DNA of 64,000 nucleotides from Sphingomonas spermidinifaciens (GTDB lineage Bacteria; Pseudomonadota; Alphaproteobacteria; Sphingomonadales; Sphingomonadaceae), in NCBI RefSeq assembly GCF_002351485.1, contig NZ_NWMW01000001.1, forward strand, positions 62,001 through 126,000, given 5' to 3'. Below, one piece after another: positions 9,102 to 17,802 of the stretch (positions are counted from its first letter, which is position 1; every line of letters begins with the position of its first letter). The position numbers and the translations under genes were made by a program. Below the pieces are notes generated by a model. It saw nothing but the letters and a program-made list of their open reading frames with translations. It was not told the origin of the DNA and made no database searches.

Positions 9102-9503
9102 ATGACGATGACGGGCGGGTGCCGCTGCGGCGCGGTGCGATACGAAGCAGCGGGAGAGGCCGAGCATCATGCGATCTGCCACTGTGCAGACTGCCGCCGC
9201 TCGGCAGGGGCGCCGATGGTGGGCTGGATCGCGTTTCGGGAGGAGCAGGTGACGGTCAACGGATCGCCGACCCGCCACGAATCGTCGCCGGGAGTGACGC
9301 GCGAGTTCTGCGGCACCTGCGGCACCGGGCTCTTCTATCGAAATCCGGCGACGTTGCCTGGGATCGTCGATGTGCAGTCGGCGACGCTCGACCTGCCCGA
9401 GGCGGCTCCGCCAGGCGCCGAGATCATGGTGCGCGACCGGCTTCCATGGATGGACAGTGTCGGGTCGCTGCCGCGCTTCGCCATGTATCCAGGCATGGAT
9501 TGA
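9102..9503 (+). CDS. GFA family zinc protein
   Basis: 133 residues with the full GFA zinc layout: GGCRCGAVRYE near residue 5, CHCADCRRSAGAP near residue 26, and FCGTCGTGLFYR near residue 68. Family members bind two zinc ions; Gfa itself reacts glutathione with formaldehyde, but most members have no proven substrate. GGGAGG lies before the ATG. No glutathione-dependent formaldehyde dehydrogenase gene is adjacent, so a formaldehyde role is not supported here. Confidence 0.9.
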   Translation: MTMTGGCRCGAVRYEAAGEAEHHAICHCADCRRSAGAPMVGWIAFREEQVTVNGSPTRHESSPGVTREFCGTCGTGLFYRNPATLPGIVDVQSATLDLPEAAPPGAEIMVRDRLPWMDSVGSLPRFAMYPGMD

Positions 9504-9509
9504 CCTGAA

Positions 9510-9569
9510 CGAAGGTTTTCGGGCGACGACGCCTTGCGACAATTTCGCGGCGTGCCCGCGAAACCTTCG
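9510..9569. repeat. Inverted repeat after the GFA gene
   Basis: CGAAGGTTT (9510-9518) and AAACCTTCG (9561-9569) are a 9-bp inverted repeat with a 42-base loop in the gap between the GFA gene and the next plus-strand gene. It may be a weak terminator or an old repeat; no U-tract follows. Confidence 0.3.
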
Positions 9570-9633
9570 CGACAGGCGGGGGTCATAACCCTCCTCATCG
9601 GCCGCCCCCGGCCGGTTTCGGAGGAGACAGATC

Positions 9634-9966
9634 ATGAAGAAGCTTTCGCTGATGCTCGCCGGCCTCGCCGTCGCCGCGACCTCGCTGCCCGCCGCCGCCA
9701 GTGCGCAGGCCTGGCAAAACATCAATGCGCGTCAGGCACGGCTCGAGCAGCGCATCAACCAGGGCATCCGCTCGGGCGCGCTCAACCGCAACGAGGCGGT
9801 GCGGCTGCGCAGCCAGTATCGCGCGCTCGCTCAGCTGGAGGCACGCTATCGCCGCACGGGCGGCGGGCTGTCGCTGCAGGAGCGCCGCGACCTCGACCGC
9901 CGCTTCGATGCGCTGTCGGCGCGGATCAAGGTGCAGAAGAACGACCGTCAGGGTCGTCGCTGGTAA
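9634..9966 (+). CDS. Small secreted helical protein of unknown function
   Basis: 110 residues. A clear Sec signal peptide (MKKLSLMLAGLAVAATSLPA, cleavage near ASA-QA) precedes a charged, Arg/Gln-rich helical mature part (ARQARLEQRINQGIRSGAL, then LRSQYRALAQLEARYRRT). GGAGGAGAC is the ribosome site. No family function is known to me; proteins of this look are frequent in sphingomonads. A strong hairpin follows the stop. Confidence 0.85.
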   Translation: MKKLSLMLAGLAVAATSLPAAASAQAWQNINARQARLEQRINQGIRSGALNRNEAVRLRSQYRALAQLEARYRRTGGGLSLQERRDLDRRFDALSARIKVQKNDRQGRRW

Positions 9967-9973
9967 CGAACTT

Positions 9974-9997
9974 GGGCGGTTCCGAAAGGGGCCGCCC
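9974..9997 (+). terminator. GNRA-loop hairpin terminator candidate
   Basis: GGGCGGTTCC, loop GAAA, GGGGCCGCCC: a ten-pair stem (two G-T pairs) starting 8 bases after the stop of the small secreted protein gene, followed by CTGCCTTT. The weak T-run fits a Rho-independent terminator of a GC-rich organism. Confidence 0.55.
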
Positions 9998-10064
9998 CTG
10001 CCTTTGCGGCGCGGGGCCCGAACCGGGCGCGTTCGCATGCTGTCGTGGCTCCCCTCCCTCTCCC

Positions 10065-10135
10065 GTTCATTCCTGAGTAGCCGTCGAGTAGCCCCATGAG
10101 GGGCGTATCGGGCCGCATCGAACCACGGTTGGCGC
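10065..10135. repeat. Degenerate sphingomonad-type intergenic repeat
   Basis: The stretch with CATTCCTGAGTAGC, then GCCCC-ATGA-GGGGC (10091-10104) and CGTATCGGGCC resembles the scattered hairpin repeats of sphingomonads that carry CCTGAGTAG...CGTATCG. It sits in the 224-bp gap between two convergent genes. The assignment rests on remembered resemblance, not on a second copy in this window. Confidence 0.35.
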
Positions 10136-10190
10136 TCATGATCCGGCTGCGGCGCAACCGCGCGTCACGCCTCGCCGGCGCCCGCGTCCC

Positions 10191-11210
10191 TCAACGGATG
10201 GGCTTGCCTGCGTCTTTCCATTTGTCGAGTACCTGCGATTCGTCGGCTCGCGCGGCAACCGCAGTGCCGCTCTCCGCATAGGGTGCCTGCACCTGCTGAG
10301 CCGGTGTCACCGATACCGGCGCGATCGTCGCGGTTGCCGGAGTGCTCGGAGCGGGCGTGACGGGGAGCGGATCGAGGGCAGGGGCCGCCGCGATCATGGC
10401 CGGGACCGCTGCCGGCCGCAGCGGCCCCGGCATCGGCTCGCCGCCGAAATAGCGGTCGCGGAATGCCGCGGGCGTGCCCCAGAAGCCCTTCCACCGGTGA
10501 AAGAAATGCGCCCCCTCGGCATCGGTCATGACAAGGCCGCGGTTCCACGATGGCGTCACTGCATAGGTGTGATAGTGCGTCGCCAACCCCACCGGCGCGA
10601 AGACGCTGCCGTTGAGCGCCGCCGCGGCGACGCGCTGCGCCCGGTCCCACCAGCGCCGCACCGGCACCCGAGCCATCGAGCCGTCGCAGGCAAAGCTGAA
10701 TTGGCAGCCACGCTTGTCAGACCCCTGATAAACGACCCCGCAAACCGTCGCAGGAAAAGCGGGATGCCGCACCCGGTTGAGGATCACCTGCGCTACCGCC
10801 TGCTGCCCGGCATCGGGCTCGCTCGCTGCCTCGTAATAGATGGCGGTCGTCAGGCACTGGAGCGCGCGCGACTGGTCGATGCCCGAGCCGCGCAGGCGAA
10901 AGGGCTGGGCGGCGGCAATGCCGGCGGACGCCGTCAACAGCGCATCGCTCGGCACGGGCAGGTCGGGCAGCGGCATCGTCCCCGTCGTGCCCGGCGCCGG
11001 CGCAGCATTGTCGGCGACGGCCATCTCCAGCGCCGCGCCTGGAAAATGCGCGGCTGCGTCGTAGCCGTCGGACAGGATGGGCGCAGGTGTCCCCACCTGA
11101 TCGCGGCTGGCGATTGTCGCGTGCGCGCCAAACGCGCCGGCAAGCGACAGCGCGATCGCTCCCGTCACCCACCGCCTGCTGAGCCGCCGCATCTTCATCG
11201 CGTAGCGCAT
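10191..11210 (-). CDS. SleB-type cell wall hydrolase
   Basis: 339 residues. After an N-terminal export segment (SRRWVTGAIALSLAGAFGAH) and a Pro/Ala-rich linker comes the Hydrolase_2 domain: LTTAIYYEAASEPDAGQQAV with the putative catalytic Glu, then VILNRVRHPAFPATVCGVVY and GCQFSFACDG. These enzymes cut cortex or sacculus peptidoglycan and in non-sporulating alphaproteobacteria act in wall remodelling. The C-terminal 90 residues are Pro/Ala/Thr-rich and disordered. Alternative starts at M5 or M7 would keep the export segment. Confidence 0.88.
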   Translation of the reverse strand: MRYAMKMRRLSRRWVTGAIALSLAGAFGAHATIASRDQVGTPAPILSDGYDAAAHFPGAALEMAVADNAAPAPGTTGTMPLPDLPVPSDALLTASAGIAAAQPFRLRGSGIDQSRALQCLTTAIYYEAASEPDAGQQAVAQVILNRVRHPAFPATVCGVVYQGSDKRGCQFSFACDGSMARVPVRRWWDRAQRVAAAALNGSVFAPVGLATHYHTYAVTPSWNRGLVMTDAEGAHFFHRWKGFWGTPAAFRDRYFGGEPMPGPLRPAAVPAMIAAAPALDPLPVTPAPSTPATATIAPVSVTPAQQVQAPYAESGTAVAARADESQVLDKWKDAGKPIR

Positions 11211-11355
11211 AGCCGATCGGGCATGAAGATTTGAGGCGTTGATTCCGGCTGTCCGATCGCGGGACGGTTGCCCGCGGCGTCAACCGATCGCGGGTCCCGA
11301 TTGACAGTCGCCGCGGGCGCGCCACAACTCGCCGCTCCGCTCACCGGAGTCACCG

Positions 11356-14181
11356 ATGCCCCGCTTCGCCGCCGTCCTGCTCGCCGCTACGCTGCTCTCG
11401 CCCGCTCCCGCGCTTGCGCAGGCGCGCCCCGCCGCCACGCGGGTCGAGCCGATCGCCTTTACCCAGCGCACGCTTCCCAACGGGCTGCGCGTCTATGCCA
11501 TCCGCGATACCAAGACGGCGAACGTGTCGGTTCAGGTCTGGTACGATGTGGGGTCAAAGGACGATCCCGCCGGCCGCTCGGGCTTTGCGCACATGTTCGA
11601 GCATCTGATGTTCAAGGGGACGCGCAACCTGGTCGACGAACAGCTCGACCGGCTGACCGAGGATGTCGGCGGCTACAACAACGCCTCCACGGACGACGAT
11701 TATACAAATTACTACGAGGTGGTGCCCGCCAACCATCTGGAGCGGCTGCTGTTCGCCGAGGCGGACCGGATGGCGACGCTGGTCGTCGATCCCAAGGTCT
11801 TCGCCTCCGAACGCGACGTCGTGAAGGAGGAACTGCGCAGCCGTGTCCTGGCCCAGCCCTATGGCAAGCTCTTCTATCTCTACCGCCCGATGGCGGCATA
11901 CACCGTCCATCCCTATGCGCGGCCCGGTATCGGCAGCATCGAGGATCTGGACGCCGCGACGGTCGAGGATATCCGCGCCTTTCACGCGACCTACTACCGG
12001 CCGGACAATGCGGTGCTGGTGGTCGCGGGCAATTTCGACCCGAAGCAACTCGACCAGTGGGTCGACAAGTATTTCGCCGGCATCAAGCGCCCCGACCGTC
12101 CGATTCCGCGCGTGACGGTGGCAGAGCCAGATCCGACAGCGGCGAAACGCTACACCGTGTACGAGCCTAACACGCCGCTGCCCGCGGTGCTGGTCAGCTG
12201 GCCGATCCCGCCCGCCAACAGCGCCGATGCGCCCGCCTTGTCGGTGCTCAACACCGTACTGGCGGGCGGCGAAAATTCGCGCCTCTATCAGAGCCTCGTC
12301 TATCGCGATCAGGTGGCGGCGCAGGCGTCGAGTTTCTACGAGGCGAAGCAGGGTACCGGGCTGTTCAGCGTCTATGCCATCCTCGCGGGCGGCAAGACCG
12401 CGGCCGAGGGCGAGAAGGGGCTGACGACCGAGATCGCCCGGCTTCGCGACACACCCGTCACCGCCGCCGAACTAGCAGAGGCCAAGAACGAGCTACTTAC
12501 CGAGGCGCTGCAGAGCCGCGAGACCGCGGAGGGCAAGGCGTCGCAACTGGCGCAGGGCGTCATCGTCGAGCGCGATCCCGCCGCCGCCGACAAACGCCTT
12601 GCCGCGATCGCCGCCGTCACCGCCGCCGACGTGCAGCGCGTCGCCCGCCGCTATCTGGCGCCGCAGCGGTCCTCGACGGTGCTCTACAACCCGGCCGAGG
12701 CGGCGAACGGTGTCAAGGGGGACACGATCGCCATCGCCTCCACCGTGCGCGCGACCCCGCTGACGGTCCCGCCCGGCATCGTCATCCACCAACAGGCGAG
12801 CGCGGCCGAGCGCATCCTGCCGCCCGCACCGGGCGCCGCGGTGGTGCCGACGCTGCCGAAGCCGGTCGAGACGAAACTCGCCAACGGGATGCGCGTGATC
12901 GTCGTCGATCGCCCCGACCTGCCGCTCGTGTCGGCCCAGCTCGTTGCCGATGGCGGCGCGTCGGGCGATCCCGCTGGCAAGGCGGGGCTCGCCAGCCTGA
13001 CCGCGGGCCTGCTGACCAAGGGCACGAAGACGCGGACCGCCACGCAGATCGCCGAGGCGGTCGAGTCGCTCGGCGGCTCGATCGGTAGCGAGGCCGACTG
13101 GGATGGCTCTTCGGTCACGCTGTCGGTCAAGTCCGACCAGCTCACTCCGGCGATGACGATCCTCGCCGACGTCGCCCGCAACCCCGCCTTCGCCGCCGAG
13201 GAGCTTGACCGCGCGCGAACGCAGGCGATCGACGGACTGACCGTGCAACTCAAGGACCCCGGCGCGCTGTCGCAGCTCGTCGCAGCGCGCGCGGTCTATG
13301 GCGCGCAGCCCTATGGCAATCCCGAAGGCGGCACGCCCGCCAGCCTCAAGGCGATCGCGCCCGCCGATCTGTCCGCGGCTTACCGCGCCAGCTGGCGGCC
13401 GGAGCGCAGCACGCTGATCCTGGTCGGCGACGTGCGCGCCACGGCGGGGCAGGCGCTGGCGCAAAAGCTGTTCGGCGACTGGCAGGGGCAGGGGGCGGCT
13501 GCCGCGGCGGCGAAGGTGGAGGGCGTGGCCCCGGCACCGCGCGTCATCGTCGTCGATCTGCCCGATGCGGGGCAGGCGGGCGTCGTCGTCGCGCGCACCG
13601 GCCTCGCCCGCTCCGACCAGCAATATTATGCGGGACAGGTCGCCAATGCGACGCTGGGCGTCGGGTTCACTTCGCGGCTCAATCAGGAAATCCGCATCAA
13701 GCGCGGCCTCGCCTATGGCGCGCGCTCCAGCCTCGATGCACGGCGCGCTATTGGGCCGTTCACCGCGGCGACGCAGACGAAGAACCCCTCGGCGCCCGAG
13801 GTCGTGTCGATCATCACCGCCGAGATGCAGCGCCTCGGCGCGCAGCCCGCGCCCGAGGCCGAGCTGGCGACGCGCAAGGCGGTGCTCGTCGGCAGCTTCG
13901 GCCGGACGATCGAGACCAATGCCGGCATCGCCGGGCTGGTCGGCGACTATGTCATCGAGCAGGTCGGCATTGACGAGCTCGGTCGCTTTATCCCCGCGAT
14001 CGAGGGGGTCGACCCGGCTTCGGTGCAGGCGGCGGCCGCACGACTGTTCGACGTGAAGGGTGCCAGCATCGTCGTGGTCGGCGACGCCAAGGCGTTCGTC
14101 GAACCGCTCCGCAAGGCCTATCCCAACCTCGAGGTCGTGCCGGCGAGCGCGCTCAACCTCGACTCACCGACGCTGAAGTGA
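11356..14181 (+). CDS. Tandem M16 zinc peptidase (pitrilysin family)
   Basis: 941 residues with a signal peptide (MPRFAAVLLAATLLSPAPALAQ) and two M16 halves. The first half (about 35-460) has the inverted zinc motif HMFEH in GFAHMFEHLMFKGTRN, and downstream acids in the expected helix. The second half (about 500-935) starts with TKLANGMRVIVVDRPDLPLV, but where the zinc motif should be there is GKAGLASLTAGLLTKG, so it is catalytically dead and forms the other half of the clam shell. It is probably periplasmic and degrades peptides. A long hairpin and repeat cluster follow. Confidence 0.93.
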   Translation: MPRFAAVLLAATLLSPAPALAQARPAATRVEPIAFTQRTLPNGLRVYAIRDTKTANVSVQVWYDVGSKDDPAGRSGFAHMFEHLMFKGTRNLVDEQLDRLTEDVGGYNNASTDDDYTNYYEVVPANHLERLLFAEADRMATLVVDPKVFASERDVVKEELRSRVLAQPYGKLFYLYRPMAAYTVHPYARPGIGSIEDLDAATVEDIRAFHATYYRPDNAVLVVAGNFDPKQLDQWVDKYFAGIKRPDRPIPRVTVAEPDPTAAKRYTVYEPNTPLPAVLVSWPIPPANSADAPALSVLNTVLAGGENSRLYQSLVYRDQVAAQASSFYEAKQGTGLFSVYAILAGGKTAAEGEKGLTTEIARLRDTPVTAAELAEAKNELLTEALQSRETAEGKASQLAQGVIVERDPAAADKRLAAIAAVTAADVQRVARRYLAPQRSSTVLYNPAEAANGVKGDTIAIASTVRATPLTVPPGIVIHQQASAAERILPPAPGAAVVPTLPKPVETKLANGMRVIVVDRPDLPLVSAQLVADGGASGDPAGKAGLASLTAGLLTKGTKTRTATQIAEAVESLGGSIGSEADWDGSSVTLSVKSDQLTPAMTILADVARNPAFAAEELDRARTQAIDGLTVQLKDPGALSQLVAARAVYGAQPYGNPEGGTPASLKAIAPADLSAAYRASWRPERSTLILVGDVRATAGQALAQKLFGDWQGQGAAAAAAKVEGVAPAPRVIVVDLPDAGQAGVVVARTGLARSDQQYYAGQVANATLGVGFTSRLNQEIRIKRGLAYGARSSLDARRAIGPFTAATQTKNPSAPEVVSIITAEMQRLGAQPAPEAELATRKAVLVGSFGRTIETNAGIAGLVGDYVIEQVGIDELGRFIPAIEGVDPASVQAAAARLFDVKGASIVVVGDAKAFVEPLRKAYPNLEVVPASALNLDSPTLK

Positions 14182-14187
14182 TCACGT

Positions 14188-14209
14188 CCTCCCTTCTCTG
14201 GAAGGGAGG
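14188..14209 (+). terminator. Hairpin terminator after M16 peptidase
   Basis: CCTCCCTTC, loop TCTG, GAAGGGAGG: a perfect 9-bp stem 6 bases after the M16 stop. It is followed by GGGCCGGGGGTGGG rather than a T-run. The same string looks like the head of a dispersed sphingomonad intergenic repeat. Confidence 0.5.
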
Positions 14210-14261
14210 GGCCGGGGGTGGGTAGGTTCGGGGCGAAGCGTCTCGCCTGTCAGCAGCCTAC

Positions 14262-14326
14262 CTACCCAGCGAAAGCTGGGATCGTTGAGTTGGAAGAGCA
14301 GAGAGCGGCCTAAGCTTTCGCTGGGG
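14262..14326. repeat. Paired hairpin repeat (REP-like)
   Basis: CCCAGC-GAAA-GCTGGG (14265-14280) is a perfect 6-bp hairpin with a GNRA loop. Its left part CCCAGCGAAAGCT is repeated in inverted orientation as AGCTTTCGCTGGG at 14313-14325, so the two copies face each other about 32 bases apart. This is the layout of REP/BIME-type elements. It fills the gap between convergent M16 and cytochrome b561 genes. Confidence 0.55.
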
Positions 14327-14343
14327 CGACGCACCGGAACCGG

Positions 14344-14880
14344 TCACGCCATACGGCGCAGCACCTGATCCTTGAGCACGAAATGGTGCCGCAGCGCCGC
14401 CGCGACGTGCAGCACCACCAGCGCCAGCATCACCCAGCCGAGCAGCCCGTGACCCTCGCCGGCGATGCCCGCGATCGGATCGTCCCGCGTCACCGCGAAC
14501 TTGGGTACGTCGAACAGGCCGTAGAAGCTGAGCGGATATTTGCCCGCCGAGCTCATGATCCAGCCGCTCATCGGCATCAGCAGCATGAGGGCATAGAGGC
14601 CGACATGCGCCGCCTGTGCCCCCAGCCGCTCGAGCCCTGCAACATGACCCGGCAGCGGCGGCGGACGATGGGTCAGCCGCCAGCCGATCCGCACCAGCGT
14701 GAGCCCCAGGATCAGCAGGCCTGTCGCCTTGTGGATCGGCATCACGTTGACCACATCCTCCAGCGCGTCGTGCAGCAGCCCACCCGCCAGATTGCCGATG
14801 ATCAGCACCGCGATGACCCAGTGGAGGGTACGGGCGACGCTGTTGTAACGCTGCCGCCCGCCGTCGAAGATCGTTGCCAT
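14344..14880 (-). CDS. Cytochrome b561
   Basis: 178 residues from ATG 14880, preceded by GGGAGCGGCGG. Four membrane helices carry the haem-ligand histidines typical of the bacterial b561 (CybB) family: TLHWVIAVLIIGN, MPIHKATGLLILG, QAAHVGLYALM, and GHGLLGWVMLALVVLHVAAA ending in RHHFVLKD. It is a di-haem quinol-linked electron carrier in the inner membrane; in E. coli it oxidises ubiquinol with superoxide. No partner gene is adjacent. Confidence 0.92.
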   Translation of the reverse strand: MATIFDGGRQRYNSVARTLHWVIAVLIIGNLAGGLLHDALEDVVNVMPIHKATGLLILGLTLVRIGWRLTHRPPPLPGHVAGLERLGAQAAHVGLYALMLLMPMSGWIMSSAGKYPLSFYGLFDVPKFAVTRDDPIAGIAGEGHGLLGWVMLALVVLHVAAALRHHFVLKDQVLRRMA

Positions 14881-14945
14881 CCGCCGCTCCCGCCCAACTG
14901 ATTGACCCATGTTGTGCGCCGCGCCGTTCGCGGTGGCAAGCAGGG

Positions 14946-15998
14946 TCAGGTGCTGGCGCGGACTACCAGCGCGACGGGGACCCGTGCCGATGCGGCGGGC
15001 GCACCGGCGATGTTGCGCAACAGCGCCTCGACCAGCGCACGTCCGGCGGCGGGGGCGTTCTGTGCCACGGTGGTCAGCGCCGGGTCGCAGTGGCGCACTC
15101 CCTGGATGCCGTCGAAGCCGACGACGGCGACATCGTCCGGCACCCGCAACCCGGACGCGCGCAGCGCCCTGAGCGCCCCCAGCGCCACGAGGTCGCTCGC
15201 CGCGAACAGCGCGTCGGCTCTGGGCAGCATGTCGATCAGGCCGGCGATGGCTGCCGCGCCCTGTTCCTCGCGCTCGCCGACGCTCGCACCCGACAGGTCG
15301 ATCGGCTCGAGCCCGCGCTCGGCCAGCGCCGCCAGATAGCCCTCACGCCGCTCGGCATAGGCGGCGTGGCGCTCCCAGCCGGGCCCTACAAAGGCGATGC
15401 GTCGACGACCGCGGGCGAACAGATGCTCGACCGCCTGCCGCGCGCCGTCGCGATTGTCGGCCCGGACGGTCGGCAGTTCGTCGTGCGGCGAGCCCCAGGC
15501 GACCACGCGGCGGCCCTGCGCGGCAGCGCGGGTGAAGTGCGCCCAACCGGCCGTGTTGGTCGCGCTTCCGACGACGATCATCCCGTCGGCCTCGCGCCGC
15601 TGCTCGAACTCGGCGTCGAAGCCCGCTTCCTCATCCTGGAAGGAAAGTAGGATGCGCCGGCCACCGGCCGCCGCCGCCGCCTCGATCGCGGCGACGAGAT
15701 CGTAGTAGAAGGGATTGAGCGCTGCGCGGTCGAGCCCGGCGGGCACGATCAGGACGAGCGCGATGCACCCCGTCGTCGCCTGGCGCAGCCGCGCCGCGCG
15801 CAGGTCGGGCAGATAGCCGAGCTGCGCCGCCGCCTCCAGCACCCGCTCGCGTGTCTCGGCGCTGACGCTGTCGAGGTTGCGAAGCGCCCGCGACACCGTC
15901 GACTGCGACACCCCGGCCGCCGCCGCGACGTCGAACGAGGTCACGATGGCGCGGCCGGTCGCGGGGTCGATCTCGGGGGGAGGGGCGCTGCGCGGCAT
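14946..15998 (-). CDS. LacI-family transcriptional regulator
   Basis: 350 residues from ATG 15998 (ATG 16016 would add six). The HTH VTSFDVAAAAGVSQSTVSRA and hinge region RERVLEAAAQLGYLPD are typical LacI. The ligand-binding domain shows FYYDLVAAIE, VVGSATNTAGW, RRRIAFVGPG, ALFAASDLVALGALRALR and DDVAVVGFDGI, the periplasmic-binding-protein fold for a sugar or nucleoside effector. It begins 38-56 bases after the B12 ATPase stop on the same strand, so it may be read from the B12 operon, though its own promoter cannot be excluded. Its target is unknown; the possible LacI-type site at 24362 is one candidate. Confidence 0.9.
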   Translation of the reverse strand: MPRSAPPPEIDPATGRAIVTSFDVAAAAGVSQSTVSRALRNLDSVSAETRERVLEAAAQLGYLPDLRAARLRQATTGCIALVLIVPAGLDRAALNPFYYDLVAAIEAAAAAGGRRILLSFQDEEAGFDAEFEQRREADGMIVVGSATNTAGWAHFTRAAAQGRRVVAWGSPHDELPTVRADNRDGARQAVEHLFARGRRRIAFVGPGWERHAAYAERREGYLAALAERGLEPIDLSGASVGEREEQGAAAIAGLIDMLPRADALFAASDLVALGALRALRASGLRVPDDVAVVGFDGIQGVRHCDPALTTVAQNAPAAGRALVEALLRNIAGAPAASARVPVALVVRAST

Positions 15999-16054
15999 CT
16001 GCCCCGCTGTTACCATGCCGCGCGCCAAAGGGAAGGCGGGCCTTCGGGAAGGGG

Positions 16055-16822
16055 TCAGTCGCCGAACCGGATCGAGACGTCGCGCGCTTCCTCCTCCACC
16101 TTGACGGGCATGTCGTAGAGGGCGGTGAGGATCGGGCCTGTCAGCACGTCGCGGGCGGGGCCGGCGGCGAGCAGACGGCCGTCCTTCAGCGCCACCACCT
16201 CGTCGGCGATGCGGGCGGCGAGGTCGAGATCGTGGAGTGCGACGACCACGGTGCAACCGCCGTCGGCCAGCGCGCGCAGTTGCCGCGCCGCCTCGTGCGC
16301 GTGACGGGGATCAAGGCCAGCGCTCGGCTCGTCGACGATCAACAGTCGGGGCTCGGCGACAACGGCGCGGGCGAGCATCGCGCGGGCAAGCTCGCCGCCC
16401 GACAGCCGCGTTGCTGATCGCTCGCGCAGCGCGAGGAGGTCGAACCGTGCAAGCGCGCCGTCGATCGCCGGCTGCCAGCGTGCGGGCAGCGATCCGAAGG
16501 CGGGCAGCTGCGGCGACAGGCCGAGCGCGACGAGCCGCTCGACCGAAACCGGCCACTCGGCGCGGGGTGATTGGGGAAGGTAGGCGCGGATGCTCGCCAG
16601 CCGGCGCGGGGCGATCGCGCGGATTGGCTCGCCGCCAAGCAGCACCTCGCCCGCGTCGGGGCGAAGCAGGCCGGCGGCGACCTCGAGCAGCGTCGACTTT
16701 CCCGCGCCGTTCGGGCCGATGACGGCGGTGAGGCGACCGGCTTCGAATACGGCATCGACCGACTCGAGCACGAACCTGCCGCCGCGACGGAGCGTCACGT
16801 CCGCGAGAGACAGTCGCGTCAT
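16055..16822 (-). CDS. btuD: Vitamin B12 / metal-chelate ABC transporter ATPase
   Basis: 255 residues. Walker A is GPNGAGKST, the signature LSGGELARAMLARA, Walker B RLLIVDEPSAGLD and the switch His is in VVVALHDLDL. It is of the FecE/BtuD/HmuV class that powers import of cobalamin or Fe-siderophores. The ATG overlaps the permease stop by four bases (ATGA). The riboswitch upstream of the operon is what points to B12 rather than iron. Confidence 0.92.
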   Translation of the reverse strand: MTRLSLADVTLRRGGRFVLESVDAVFEAGRLTAVIGPNGAGKSTLLEVAAGLLRPDAGEVLLGGEPIRAIAPRRLASIRAYLPQSPRAEWPVSVERLVALGLSPQLPAFGSLPARWQPAIDGALARFDLLALRERSATRLSGGELARAMLARAVVAEPRLLIVDEPSAGLDPRHAHEAARQLRALADGGCTVVVALHDLDLAARIADEVVALKDGRLLAAGPARDVLTGPILTALYDMPVKVEEEARDVSIRFGD

Positions 16823-17802
16823 GGCGCCACCTGCCGCACGCGAAGCACGAGCCAGAGGAAGAAGGGCGCGCCGACCACCGCGATCAGCACGCCGAGCTTG
16901 AGGTCGAGCGCCGGCCCGGCGATCTTCACCGCCACGTCGGCGGCGAGTACCAGTGCCGCGCCGATCAGCGCCGAGGGCGCGAGCGCCGCGCCCGGCCGGT
17001 GCCCGACGAGTGGCCGCGCGAGATGCGGTGCGATCAGCCCCACGAACCCGACCGCCCCGGTCACCGCGGTCGCTGCGCCCACGCCCGCCGCGGTACCCAC
17101 CAGCGCGAGCAGTCGCAGCCGCGCCACATCGACGCCCAGGCTTTCGGCTTGCCGCTCCCCAAGTGTCAACGCGTCAAGCCCGCGCGCGGTCAGCGCCAGC
17201 AGCGCCGCACCGATCGCGATGAATGGCGCGGCGAGCGTCACATGGTCCCAGCTCCGGTCGGCGAGCGATCCCATCAGCCAGGTGACGATCTCGTACGCCG
17301 CGAACGGATTGGGCGCGAGGTTGAGCGCCAAGCTGACGCCTGCCGACGCAAGCGTCGAGACCGCGACGCCAGCGAGGATCAACGACAACGTGCCCCCGGT
17401 CCGCGACAGCGCAAAGGCGATGCCGACCGCCACCAGCGCGCCCGCGAGCGCGAACACCGGCGTCGCCAGCCCCGCACTCGCCGCGAACCCGTAATAGATC
17501 GCGATCACCGCCCCAAGCGATGCGCCCGACGACGCGCCGAGCAGCCCCGGCTCGGCGAGCGGATTGCGGAGCAGGCCCTGAAGCACTGCGCCCGCCAGCC
17601 CGAGAATCGCGCCGACCATCAGCGCGAGGACGAGCCGCGGCAGCCGCACCTCGACGATCAGGAGCTTGGCGAGGTTCGGCTGCGGATCGGCGAGCGCGCC
17701 GGCGACGCTCGCAGGCGACAGCCAGACCGGCCCGGCGAGCAGCGACCCCGCCGCCAGCGCGAGGATCGCTGCGATCAGCAGTTGGAGCGCCGCCGCCCTC
17801 AC
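16819..17802 (-). CDS. btuC: Vitamin B12 ABC transporter permease (FecCD family)
   Basis: 327 residues with about ten hydrophobic helices. Family motifs are VRLPRLVLALMVGAILGLAG near residue 52, LLRNPLAEPGLLGASSGASL, TAVTGAVGFVGLIAPHLAR (the EAA-like coupling loop with GLIAPH) and AGPALDLKLGVLIAVVGAPF. It forms the membrane channel of the importer. It overlaps the binding-protein gene and the ATPase gene by four bases at each end, so the three are translationally coupled. Confidence 0.92.
   Translation of the reverse strand: MRAAALQLLIAAILALAAGSLLAGPVWLSPASVAGALADPQPNLAKLLIVEVRLPRLVLALMVGAILGLAGAVLQGLLRNPLAEPGLLGASSGASLGAVIAIYYGFAASAGLATPVFALAGALVAVGIAFALSRTGGTLSLILAGVAVSTLASAGVSLALNLAPNPFAAYEIVTWLMGSLADRSWDHVTLAAPFIAIGAALLALTARGLDALTLGERQAESLGVDVARLRLLALVGTAAGVGAATAVTGAVGFVGLIAPHLARPLVGHRPGAALAPSALIGAALVLAADVAVKIAGPALDLKLGVLIAVVGAPFFLWLVLRVRQVAP

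Noticed and set aside
16017..16256. 80-codon N-terminal extension of the LacI regulator
   Set aside because: It overlaps the coding sequence of the B12 ATPase on the same strand in another frame and does not look like protein.
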